NCBI GenBank assembly: GCA_046263155.1
Contig: JBHELF010000154.1
Span: forward strand, 1-15,768
Length of the DNA: 15,768 nucleotides
Source: DATADF01 sp046263155
GTDB lineage: Bacteria > Actinomycetota > CADDZG01 > WHSQ01
Reading direction: 5' to 3'
The translations under genes and the position numbers were made by a program. This document shows positions 6,043-12,590 of the stretch, piece by piece (the stretch's first letter is position 1; the number at the start of each line of letters is the position of its first letter). Below the pieces are notes generated by a model, which worked only from the letters and a program-made list of their open reading frames with translations, was not told the origin of the DNA and searched no databases.

Positions 6043-7740
6043 GTGTTCACCCAACGCCGAGAGAGCCACACCCCGACCTGGGCTCTCGCCGCGCTTGTTC
6101 TTGCTCTCGTAGCCGCTCTAGTCGCTCCTGCGGCGGCCGAGGAGGTTCCTCCCGGCTACACCTACGAAGATGCCTGGTTCACTTCGACCGACGGCACGCA
6201 GCTCCATGCCGGCGTGTTCCTGCCGGCGGACCGCAAACCCAATGAGCGCCACCCGGTCCTCCTCGTATCGACGCCGTACACGGCGCCGAACGGGGGATCG
6301 GCCGGCGGTCGCAACAACCTCGAGGGCCCCACGGTCAGATTTCCGGAGCTCTGGGATCACAAGGGCTGGTTGGCCGGTCGCTGGGCCTACGTGCAGGTCG
6401 ACGTGCGCGGCTTCGGGGGTTCGGGCGGCTGCTTCAACTACTACATGCCGACCGAGGCCGAGGACGTGAAGGTCGCGGTGGAGTGGGCGGCAAAGCAACC
6501 CTGGTCCACAGGACGAGTGGGGATGTGGGGCAAGTCCTACGACGCGGCGCAGGAGGTCTTGGCGCTCGGCAGCCGTCCCCGGGGCCTCGCCGCCGCCGTC
6601 ATTCAGGCCCCCGGGTTGTCTGCGTACACCGCCCTGTGGATGAACGGCGTGCACTACGCCACCGGCCGCTATCTGACCACGACGGCTTATACCGCGGACG
6701 ACCTGCTTCCGCCTCAGAACTCGTCTACGGCTACGTCCCCGGAGTACGCACTCGCCGCCGCGGCTGCGGCGACCGCATCCCCGACATGCCGCACCGATGC
6801 CGTCGTAGGAATGAACACGGTGCGCGATCGCAAGGACAAGTTCTGGCGCGGCCGGGAGGCGTACGTGAAGGCCGCCGGCTCCGAGGTACCGGTGTTCTGG
6901 TCGCACGGATTCTTCGACGCCAATACGAAACCGGTACACCTCGACATCTGGGAGACGCTGCGCGGCCCCAAGCAGGCCTGGTTCGGCCAGTTCACGCACC
7001 TGCGCGGCCACGAGCCGGGGGTGGGGCGCAAGGGGTTCCTCGACGAGGCCGTGCGTTTCCTCGATCGTTATGTGCGTGGAGTCGATTCACGGATCCGGGA
7101 TCCTCTCGTGACGGTGCAGCAAGGCAATGCGATGGGCCGCTGGCGCGCCGAGAAGGCGTGGCCGCCGGCCGATGCTCGCCCCTGGTCCTTCCCGGTGCGG
7201 GCCGGTTCCTACGTGGACGAGCCGGGCAATACCGGCGACGGCCCGAACGCGGGCCAGGGCCACTGGTCGATCACGCGACCTCTTCCGTACGCCGCCCATC
7301 TCGCCGGAGAACCCGAACTCAAAGTGAAGATCGCGAGCGCGCGGGACTACGTCCACGTGGTGGCGCATGTCTACGACATCGACTCCGACGGCACCGCCCG
7401 GCTTGTAACGCGTGGCGCCATGACCGCCCCGCAGCCCGGCGAACAGACCATCGCCTACGCGCTTTATCCCCAGGATTGGGTGTTCGAGCCAGGGCATCGC
7501 ATCGCCATCCATCTCTCGGGCGCGGACGACGAGTGGTTCAGTCCCGGCATCACGATGAGCACAGTGGAAGTCATCGGGGGGTCGATCACGCTGCCGCTGC
7601 TGCGCTACGTGCGGGACGAATTCCTGGCGGGAACGGTTTCCGATGGAATGGCGGGGCAGCCCTTCGCCGTGAGCGAGGAGACGTTGCGCGAGGCGACGGT
7701 GAAGCACCGACCGCCACCGCGTCAAAAACGGCGCGGCTAG
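6043..7740 (+). CDS. Secreted CocE/X-Pro dipeptidyl-peptidase-type serine hydrolase
   Basis: 565 residues beginning with GTG behind AAAGAGGAA. A Sec signal peptide occupies about residues 1-32 (basic start, hydrophobic run ALAALVLALVAALVAP, cleavage near AAA-EE). The alpha/beta-hydrolase core follows: VDVRGFGGSGGCF (120-131), the nucleophile elbow GKSYDA with S165, the acid in SHGFFDANTKP (D292) and the His in QFTHLRGHE (H319, less likely H323). The C-terminal 200 residues form the jelly-roll domain typical of the CocE/NonD family (ADDEWFSPGIT...). The family hydrolyses esters, amides or X-Pro peptides, and the substrate cannot be predicted. One oddity is that the usual GxSYxG elbow here ends in Ala instead of Gly, preceded by Asp. 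The gene converges on a small minus-strand gene with 5 bp between the stops. Confidence 0.88.
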   Translation: MFTQRRESHTPTWALAALVLALVAALVAPAAAEEVPPGYTYEDAWFTSTDGTQLHAGVFLPADRKPNERHPVLLVSTPYTAPNGGSAGGRNNLEGPTVRFPELWDHKGWLAGRWAYVQVDVRGFGGSGGCFNYYMPTEAEDVKVAVEWAAKQPWSTGRVGMWGKSYDAAQEVLALGSRPRGLAAAVIQAPGLSAYTALWMNGVHYATGRYLTTTAYTADDLLPPQNSSTATSPEYALAAAAAATASPTCRTDAVVGMNTVRDRKDKFWRGREAYVKAAGSEVPVFWSHGFFDANTKPVHLDIWETLRGPKQAWFGQFTHLRGHEPGVGRKGFLDEAVRFLDRYVRGVDSRIRDPLVTVQQGNAMGRWRAEKAWPPADARPWSFPVRAGSYVDEPGNTGDGPNAGQGHWSITRPLPYAAHLAGEPELKVKIASARDYVHVVAHVYDIDSDGTARLVTRGAMTAPQPGEQTIAYALYPQDWVFEPGHRIAIHLSGADDEWFSPGITMSTVEVIGGSITLPLLRYVRDEFLAGTVSDGMAGQPFAVSEETLREATVKHRPPPRQKRRG

Positions 7741-7745
7741 CTCTC

Positions 7746-7940
7746 CTAGGGCTCGGGAGGTTTCTCCACCGGTTCCTTCGGCGGCTCCTCCGGCTGCAGG
7801 CTGGGGTTCGTCGGCTCGTCCACCGCTACGTTGCCGGGACCTTCCGTGTCATCGTTCTCGGGTTCGGACTGATCCTCGCTGGATAGTTTGTCGCGCTCCT
7901 CCGCGGATGCACCCTCCAGCTCGTCGGGTCCTTGCTCCAT
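7746..7940 (-). CDS. 64-aa acidic, proline-rich disordered protein
   Basis: The start at 7940 is chosen because a strong ribosome site (GGGAGGT, complement of 7945-7951) stands 5-6 nt before this ATG; a longer in-frame version from 7997 has none. The protein is almost entirely Glu, Asp, Pro, Ser and Gly, with no hydrophobic core, Cys or membrane segment, and ends in repeated Pro-Glu/Pro-Lys steps (EEPPKEPVEKPPEP). It is thus likely disordered. I do not recognise it. Its size and acidity resemble Pup, but the Gly-Gly-Glu/Gln end is missing. It is divergent from the RNA methyltransferase gene, with a shared 79-nt upstream region. Confidence 0.6.
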   Translation of the reverse strand: MEQGPDELEGASAEERDKLSSEDQSEPENDDTEGPGNVAVDEPTNPSLQPEEPPKEPVEKPPEP

Positions 7941-8004
7941 AGCGACCTCCCATGGTGAGCGGCGTCGCGGTGAGTATGCCCGGCCGTCGGAGCTCACAAG
8001 GCTC

Positions 8005-8010
8005 TACTGT
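8005..8010 (+). promoter_or_regulatory. Possible -10 box, near-leaderless start of the RNA methyltransferase gene
   Basis: TACTGT fits TANNNT and ends 9 nt before the ATG at 8020. No Shine-Dalgarno sequence precedes that ATG, so the mRNA would be leaderless or carry a leader of 1-3 nt. The -35 is not recognisable. Confidence 0.4.
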
Positions 8011-8019
8011 CCTCGAAAT

Positions 8020-8850
8020 ATGTCTGTGGAGCCGCTGACCAGCCCCGCGAATCCATTCGTGAAGTACCTGAAACGCCTCCGCCTGCGGAAATACCGGATC
8101 CAGGAGCAGGCCTTTCTCGTCGAGGGAATCCAACAGGTCTGGCGGGCCCTGGAGCACGGGGCGCCGGTGCAGACCCTAGTCGTGGCCCCCGACCTTCTTT
8201 CGAGTGACTCGGCCCGGGCTCTCGTCGCAGACCAGAGAGGCCAGGGAATGAGGGTCGTGACGGTCTCGCGGGCGATCTTCGAGGACACCACCGAAAGAGA
8301 GCACCCGGCCGGTCTGGCGGCGGTTGTCGGCATCGAAGAGAGATCGCTAACCGATCTTGTGCTTAGCCCGGATGCATTCGTCGTGGCCCTGGAGGAGGTC
8401 GGCAATCCTGGGAATCTGGGTTCGATCATCCGCAGCGTCGACGCCACCGGTGGATCCGGAGTAATCCTCGTGGGGGCCGCGACGGATCCGTGGCATCCCG
8501 TCGCGGTGAAGGCGAGTGTCGGGACACTCTTCACGGTGCCGGTATGCCGCGCTTCCGGGATCGACGAGCTCGCGGACTGGGCCGCCGCGCAAGGATTTGA
8601 CTTAGTGGCGACCTCCGCGCATGCCGACCTTCCATATTGGGAACACGGTTACGAGCTGCCCTCGATCTTCCTCTTCGGTAGCGAAGCGCAAGGTCTGGAC
8701 GAAGAGACGCTGTCGCGGAGCTCAGCGCGCATTCGCATTCCGATGTCCGGGAGCGCTACCTCCCTGAATCTGGCGGTGTCGGTCGGCATAGTGCTCTATG
8801 AATTGCGCAGACGGCGACCATCCAAGGGTGAGACCGACCGGGCCGGTTAG
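8020..8850 (+). CDS. TrmH/SpoU-family RNA 2'-O-methyltransferase
   Basis: 276 residues, usual for the TsnR/RlmB-like branch that methylates a ribose in rRNA or tRNA. An N-terminal RNA-binding L30e-like domain (about 8-105, NPFVKYLKRLR... FLVEGIQQV) precedes the knotted SPOUT catalytic domain. SPOUT motifs are complete: motif 1 NPGNLGSIIR (129-138), motif 2 FGSEAQGL (219-226), and motif 3 with SLNLAVS (248-254), which shape the SAM-binding knot. The exact target (23S rRNA or tRNA) cannot be told from sequence. The ATG at 8020 is preferred over an upstream in-frame start, because the latter would overlap the small divergent gene and add a low-complexity tail. Its stop overlaps the stop of the convergent hydrolase by 3 bases. 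Confidence 0.92.
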   Translation: MSVEPLTSPANPFVKYLKRLRLRKYRIQEQAFLVEGIQQVWRALEHGAPVQTLVVAPDLLSSDSARALVADQRGQGMRVVTVSRAIFEDTTEREHPAGLAAVVGIEERSLTDLVLSPDAFVVALEEVGNPGNLGSIIRSVDATGGSGVILVGAATDPWHPVAVKASVGTLFTVPVCRASGIDELADWAAAQGFDLVATSAHADLPYWEHGYELPSIFLFGSEAQGLDEETLSRSSARIRIPMSGSATSLNLAVSVGIVLYELRRRRPSKGETDRAG

Positions 8851-9491
8851 ATGCTCGTCTCCAAGAATTCCGTAACCACCTGCAACAGATCGTCGTACTT
8901 GGCCCAGAAGAAGTGATTGGCGCCCGGAAGTGCCACGTGCTTGGCTCCCGCGACGTAGTCCGCCCACGTCCGGCAGTCGCGCGGAACGACGAGCTCATCG
9001 TTATCTCCGCAGACAACCAGGAGCTTGGCCCTTACTTTCAGGTCCACGGGTCGCGGAAGCGCCTCGGTAATCCCCGGTCGTTCTTTAATCGGCGGCGCGA
9101 TGGCGATGCAGGCATGCAGATTCTCATCGAGGGTGGCGGCGCGAACCGCGACCGCGGCCCCGAAAGACCATCCTGCGATCGCTACGGGGACCTCGGCTCC
9201 ATCGGCGCGGAGGTATGACAAGGCGCCGGCGGCATCCGCGACCTCTTCTCGGCCGAGACTGGGCCGACCCTCGGACCGGCCTATCCCGCGGAAGTTGAAC
9301 CGTAGGACGGTCCACCCTCGTAGCGCAAGTCCGTCGCTCAGCGCCACCAGCAAGGGCGCGTTCATGGTTCCCCCCATCCGCGGATGGGGATGGCACAGGG
9401 CCAGGCGACCTCGTTCCTGCTCGGACGTCGTCAGCAGGCCTTCGAGCCGGAGTCCATCTGTCGAATGGAATGAAATTTCCTCGGGCGACAA
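8847..9491 (-). CDS. Small alpha/beta hydrolase (dienelactone-hydrolase-like)
   Basis: 214 residues, single domain, no signal peptide, so cytoplasmic. The N-terminal HPHPRMGGTMN (34-44) and FNFRGIGRSEG (65-75) are characteristic of this small-hydrolase group. The nucleophile elbow is GWSFG with S109; the acid is probably D165 in CGDNDELV (the stretch also has D163), and the His is H193 in PGANHFF. All three catalytic residues are therefore present. The substrate is unknown. The start codon is TTG: a good ribosome site (GGAGAAAGG, complement of 9498-9506) lies 6 nt upstream, and no ATG or GTG fits the family's N-terminus. It is divergent from the next small gene. Confidence 0.87.
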   Translation of the reverse strand: MSPEEISFHSTDGLRLEGLLTTSEQERGRLALCHPHPRMGGTMNAPLLVALSDGLALRGWTVLRFNFRGIGRSEGRPSLGREEVADAAGALSYLRADGAEVPVAIAGWSFGAAVAVRAATLDENLHACIAIAPPIKERPGITEALPRPVDLKVRAKLLVVCGDNDELVVPRDCRTWADYVAGAKHVALPGANHFFWAKYDDLLQVVTEFLETSI

Positions 9492-9569
9492 GTCAGGCCT
9501 TTCTCCGGGGAGCCGCGGCCGCGAGTTTCATAGTCTGTATCCGTCGAGTCCTTGAGGTGGGGAGGAAGA

Positions 9570-9863
9570 GTGGACGAGCAGGCGGTCCGAGAGCATGCCG
9601 AGGCGCATGCCAACGCTGTGGTCGCGGGGGATCTGAGGCGGGCGGGGTCGGATCTCGCCGAGGGAATGCAGGAGACGGCAGGCGAAGTCATGCGCGGTCT
9701 GCCGCGGCCCGTGACGGCGGCCAGCATCGAGAGCCTCGAGAGCCAAGGGGAGGAGACCACCGCTCTCATTCGCTATTCCGGAGAGGAGAGCTCCGTCGTG
9801 GTCGAATCTCGCTGGGCGGAGCGCGATGGGCGTCCCAAGATCGTGGGGCTGCGACTCGCTTAG
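9570..9863 (+). CDS. 97-aa hypothetical protein, possible NTF2/SnoaL-like fold
   Basis: GTG start directly behind GGGGAGGAAGA, which sets the start more firmly than the in-frame TTG 18 nt upstream. An amphipathic helix (VREHAEAHANAVVAGDLRRA, about 6-25) and a second helix (DLAEGMQETAGEVMRGL) are followed by beta strands (TTALIRYSG, SSVVVESRW, KIVGLRLA). This helix-helix-sheet order is reminiscent of small NTF2/SnoaL-like proteins, but there is no diagnostic motif, so the fold is a guess. It is divergent from the alpha/beta hydrolase (78 nt between starts) and 39 nt upstream of the next ORF. Confidence 0.7.
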   Translation: MDEQAVREHAEAHANAVVAGDLRRAGSDLAEGMQETAGEVMRGLPRPVTAASIESLESQGEETTALIRYSGEESSVVVESRWAERDGRPKIVGLRLA

Positions 9864-9888
9864 CCAGGTGGGCGAGGAGCCGAAGGCT

Positions 9889-9894
9889 TATCCT
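9889..9894 (+). promoter_or_regulatory. Possible -10 box, near-leaderless start of the 128-aa gene
   Basis: TATCCT fits TANNNT and ends 8 nt before the ATG at 9903. The nearest purine-rich sequence (GAGGAG) is more than 20 nt upstream, too far to serve as a ribosome site. Confidence 0.35.
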
Positions 9895-9902
9895 GCACGC
9901 CG

Positions 9903-10289
9903 ATGGAAGCCGACATAAAGGGATTGCAACGAAAGGTCGTGGCTGCCGGCGTTCAGCCGATGCGCTCGGCCCACGGCGACGCTGGAATCCCTCTGAGGGG
10001 CGGCCGCACCTTGCCCTTCAGGGTCTGGCGACGCTGGAGCGCACCCGCCGGCTACTACTCCGAGGCCTGGTATCTGATCGACCCTCAGACCCGTGAGGTA
10101 CTCCTGGAGGGGGGCTCGGGCGAGCGGGCGGTCCATATATGGGGGTTGCAATCTCTGAGTGAGTTGAGCGACGAGGTGAAGGCCCCGGTAGTTCTGGCTC
10201 CCGGGACCTACAAGATCGTCTTTGCGCTCGACCGGGTACGAGGCGGGGAGCTGGACGTCTCCGCCGTCGAGGTGGCCGCGGCCGCCTGA
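9903..10289 (+). CDS. 128-aa hypothetical protein, beta-rich C-terminus
   Basis: A short soluble protein with no signal peptide or membrane segment. The N-terminal third is basic (KGLQRKVVAAGVQ). From about residue 48 strands alternate with turns (GYYSEAWYLIDPQTREVLLEGG, then VHIWGLQSL and APGTYKIVFALD), suggesting a small beta domain. The family is not recognised. No Shine-Dalgarno sequence precedes the ATG at 9903, but a -10-like box sits 8 nt upstream, so a leaderless start is plausible. An alternative ATG at 9960 would remove 19 residues. It may be transcribed with the 97-aa gene 39 nt upstream or on its own. Confidence 0.65.
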   Translation: MEADIKGLQRKVVAAGVQPMRSAHGDAGIPLRGGRTLPFRVWRRWSAPAGYYSEAWYLIDPQTREVLLEGGSGERAVHIWGLQSLSELSDEVKAPVVLAPGTYKIVFALDRVRGGELDVSAVEVAAAA

Positions 10290-10413
10290 ACTTATCGGGC
10301 TTGACCTGGCCTTCTGCATAATCCAAACTGATGCTTGCCGGTTACTGAGGACCGCCCGAGCTTCCCCTAAAGGCGTTCCACAGAAGCCGGCTTCTTATAT
10401 GCGCGGACCAAAT

Positions 10414-10419
10414 TATTCT
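10414..10419 (+). promoter_or_regulatory. Possible -10 box, leaderless start of the HtrA-like gene
   Basis: TATTCT fits TANNNT and ends exactly 6 nt before the ATG at 10426, which would place the transcription start at or beside the A of the ATG. No Shine-Dalgarno sequence is present. This supports 10426 over the in-frame ATG at 10399. Confidence 0.45.
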
Positions 10420-10425
10420 CGGCAC

Positions 10426-11505
10426 ATGCGCTTGCGTCTGTGGTCGCTGGTCGTTCTCGTCGTGCTTAGCAGTTGTTCGCTGCGCGTCGCGGAAACAGAT
10501 GACACGGCGGCCAACACTCCGGTACCTCCTCTTCCGTCTCCGTCAGGCCCGGCGGTTCATTCCGAGGTCGCCGATGTCGTCCAGCGCGTTCTTCCGTCGG
10601 TAGTCAACATTCGCGTTACCTCGCTGACGGCCGATGTCTTCGGAGATCCCGTCGAGGCGCAGGGACAGGGGAGCGGCGTCGTGATCGATGACGACGGGAC
10701 CATCCTGACCAACAACCATGTGGTTCGTGGTGCCGTGGATGTACGAGTCGTGTTCAACGATGGTCGCGATCTCCAGGGAGAGGTCGTGGGAACGGCGCGG
10801 GAGCAAGACATCGCCGTCGTGCGAGTGAATACGGACGATCTGCGTCCGATCCCGATCGGCCGATCCCAGGCTCTGCGCTTGGGCGACGATGTGCTGGCCG
10901 TGGGATTCCCGCTGGGCTTAGGGGGACCCACGGTGACGCGCGGGATCGTCTCCGGCAAGGAGAGGACGGTAACCGCCGCCGGCCAGGGGTTTACCGAGGA
11001 ACTTAAGGGGCTGCTTCAGACCGACGCCGCGATCAACCCGGGAAACTCGGGAGGCGCGCTCGTGGACGCACTCGGCAGGTTGGTCGGGATCAACACCGCC
11101 GGAGTCCAGGCGGGACAGGCGGAAAACATCGGCTTCGCGATTCCGATCGACAAGGCGATGCCGGTCGTGCAGGAGATCCTCAGCGAGCCCCAGGAGAAGA
11201 GGGCGTGGCTGGGAGTACAGGTCGTGACCTTGGACGAGGTAACGGCGGCGCAGCTCGGACTCGACTCGGATCTGAGGGGCGCACTGATCGCCGGCGTATT
11301 CGAGGCGAGCCCCGCGGCGCGCGCCGGATTGCAACAAGGCGACGTGATCGTGCGAGTGGAAGAGGCCACGATCCGGAGCGGTGATGATCTGACGCGCGCG
11401 CTGACCGGGCTTGACCCGGGCGACGAGGTGGAGGTCGAGGTGGTCGGCGAGGACGATCGAGTCGTAACCGTGGTTCTGGCGCGCAGGCCGGTCACGCTGG
11501 GTTAG
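10426..11505 (+). CDS. HtrA/DegP-type trypsin-PDZ serine protease, putative lipoprotein
   Basis: 359 residues from the ATG at 10426. The N-terminus MRLRLWSLVVLVVLSSC is a lipoprotein signal with lipobox LSSC, so C17 should be lipidated and the protease anchored outside the membrane. A Pro/Thr/Asp-rich spacer (20-43) leads to the trypsin-like domain. The catalytic triad is H98 (TNNHVV), D128 (EQDIAVV) and S208 in the elbow NPGNSGGAL. One PDZ domain follows (about 258-350: WLGVQV, ASPAARAGLQQGDVI, GDEVEVEVV). One PDZ and a short N-terminal anchor match the actinobacterial HtrA type that degrades or refolds damaged extracytoplasmic proteins. Most HtrA proteins of this phylum have a transmembrane anchor instead of a lipobox. 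The start at 10399 would put 9 extra residues before the signal and is less likely. Confidence 0.93.
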   Translation: MRLRLWSLVVLVVLSSCSLRVAETDDTAANTPVPPLPSPSGPAVHSEVADVVQRVLPSVVNIRVTSLTADVFGDPVEAQGQGSGVVIDDDGTILTNNHVVRGAVDVRVVFNDGRDLQGEVVGTAREQDIAVVRVNTDDLRPIPIGRSQALRLGDDVLAVGFPLGLGGPTVTRGIVSGKERTVTAAGQGFTEELKGLLQTDAAINPGNSGGALVDALGRLVGINTAGVQAGQAENIGFAIPIDKAMPVVQEILSEPQEKRAWLGVQVVTLDEVTAAQLGLDSDLRGALIAGVFEASPAARAGLQQGDVIVRVEEATIRSGDDLTRALTGLDPGDEVEVEVVGEDDRVVTVVLARRPVTLG

Positions 11506-11525
11506 TCGGGCGGCGGGCCAGCGAC

Positions 11526-11531
11526 TACCCT
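11526..11531 (+). promoter_or_regulatory. Possible -10 box, leaderless start of the zinc-ribbon/trmI operon
   Basis: TACCCT fits TANNNT and ends 7 nt before the ATG at 11539, so the start of transcription would fall at or next to the start codon. GAGG at 11532-11535 is too close to the ATG for a standard ribosome site. Confidence 0.45.
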
Positions 11532-11538
11532 GAGGTCG

Positions 11539-11706
11539 ATGAGGGTCAAGCTTCGTAATCCCGATCGTGCCGTGGGAGAGCTCGTCCCCTGCACTCGGTG
11601 TGGGGCGCCGACGATGTCTGGTGGAGACTCGCCTCTCTGCGCGTTCTGCAAGACGAAGACTCTTGCGCTGCGCCGCCGGGCTCAGCGTGACGGAGAGCCG
11701 GGATGA
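11539..11706 (+). CDS. 55-aa zinc-ribbon microprotein coupled to trmI
   Basis: A 55-residue protein, MRVKLRNPDRAVGELVPCTR... The four cysteines C18-x2-C21 and C34-x2-C37 (CTRCGAP and LCAFCK) have the spacing of a one-zinc ribbon. The rest is strongly basic (TKTLALRRRAQRDGE), as expected of an RNA- or nucleoprotein-binding peptide. Its TGA overlaps the ATG of trmI (ATGA at 11703-11706), so the two are almost certainly translated in a coupled way. This, plus the -10 box 7 nt before its ATG, supports a real gene. No family is recognised. A role with TrmI or in tRNA binding is inference from the overlap alone. Confidence 0.75.
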   Translation: MRVKLRNPDRAVGELVPCTRCGAPTMSGGDSPLCAFCKTKTLALRRRAQRDGEPG

Positions 11707-12533
11707 TCTCCGAGCGACCTCTCAGCGCGGGGGAGCGCGTGCTCTTGATCGATGGGCGCGGCCGTCGCTATCTCGTGACCCTGCGAACCGGGAAACAATT
11801 TCACTCTCACCTGGGCGCCGTGGAGCACGACGAACTCATCGGCCGACTCGAGGGATCCTCGGTCAGAAGTTCCGGCGGACAGAGTCTCTTCGCATGGCGG
11901 CCGACTCTGGCCGATTACGTCCTGAAGATGCAACGCGGCGCACAGGTGATCTATCCGAAGGATGTCGCGCTCATCTTGGTTTACGCCGACATCTTCCCGG
12001 GGGCCCACGTCATCGAAGCCGGAAGCGGGTCGGGTTCGCTCACTTTAGCTCTGGCACGTGCTGTGGGGGAGAACGGGTCGGTGATCTCCTATGAGATTCG
12101 CGAAGACCACCATCAGCAGGCCGTCGCGAATATCGAAGCCTGGTACCAAGCGCTCGGTGGGAAGCCTGAGAACTTGCAACTGAGGGTCGGGGATGTATTC
12201 GCCGAGGTCGCGGCCACAAGGATCGACCGAGTCGTTCTGGATCTTCCCGAACCATGGCGGGCCGTCGGCACGACCACGGAGGCGCTGGTGGCAGGCGGGA
12301 TCCTGTGCTGTTACGTCCCCACGATTCCACAGGTGTCGCAGACCGTCGAGGCAATGAGAGCCGGCGGCTTCGGCATGATTCAGACCTTCGAGGGTTTGGT
12401 CCGCACATGGAACGTAGACGGGGCTTCTGTTCGCCCCGACCACAGAATGGTCGCGCACACCGGCTTCATCATCACGGCTCGGAAACTCTCCGCCGGGTCT
12501 TCGCGACCAGGCAGAGATGAACAGCGCGCGTAA
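11703..12533 (+). CDS. trmI: tRNA (adenine-58-N1)-methyltransferase TrmI
   Basis: 276 residues, the normal length for bacterial TrmI, which methylates A58 in the T loop of tRNAs as a homotetramer. The N-terminal beta domain (about 1-75) carries RRYLVTLRTGKQFHSHLG. The Rossmann domain has SAM motif I EAGSGSGSL (105-113), an acidic ribose contact at the end of strand 2 (YEIRED, E131) and the TrmI catalytic motif DLPEPW (180-185). The preceding QVIYPKDVALI (81-91) is also typical. It is translationally coupled to the zinc-ribbon ORF by a 4-base ATGA overlap. Linkage to the proteasome genes is a known actinobacterial arrangement; no shared mechanism is known. Confidence 0.95.
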   Translation: MISERPLSAGERVLLIDGRGRRYLVTLRTGKQFHSHLGAVEHDELIGRLEGSSVRSSGGQSLFAWRPTLADYVLKMQRGAQVIYPKDVALILVYADIFPGAHVIEAGSGSGSLTLALARAVGENGSVISYEIREDHHQQAVANIEAWYQALGGKPENLQLRVGDVFAEVAATRIDRVVLDLPEPWRAVGTTTEALVAGGILCCYVPTIPQVSQTVEAMRAGGFGMIQTFEGLVRTWNVDGASVRPDHRMVAHTGFIITARKLSAGSSRPGRDEQRA

Positions 12534-12590
12534 CTGCTGCCTATTCCTATCCGTTAGAGGGAGCAGGGGTTAGGCTTTTAGCCCAGGGAG

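Noticed and set aside
6483..7886. 467-codon plus-strand frame overlapping the secreted hydrolase
   Set aside because: Arg/Gly/Ala/His-rich translation in the wrong frame; the hydrolase frame has a signal peptide and catalytic motifs.
7746..7940. Small acidic protein as Pup
   Set aside because: It does not end in Gly-Gly-Glu/Gln and has no Pup-like C-terminal helix; pup is expected downstream of dop, outside the window.
10301..10322. TTGACC and CATAAT as a promoter for the HtrA-like gene
   Set aside because: Only 10 nt separate the two boxes, far from the required 16-19; the TATTCT box 6 nt before the ATG is a better candidate.
11496..11523. CGCTGG/CCAGCG inverted repeat after the HtrA-like gene as a terminator
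   Set aside because: The loop is about 16-17 nt and no T-run follows; the evidence is too weak to call a terminator.
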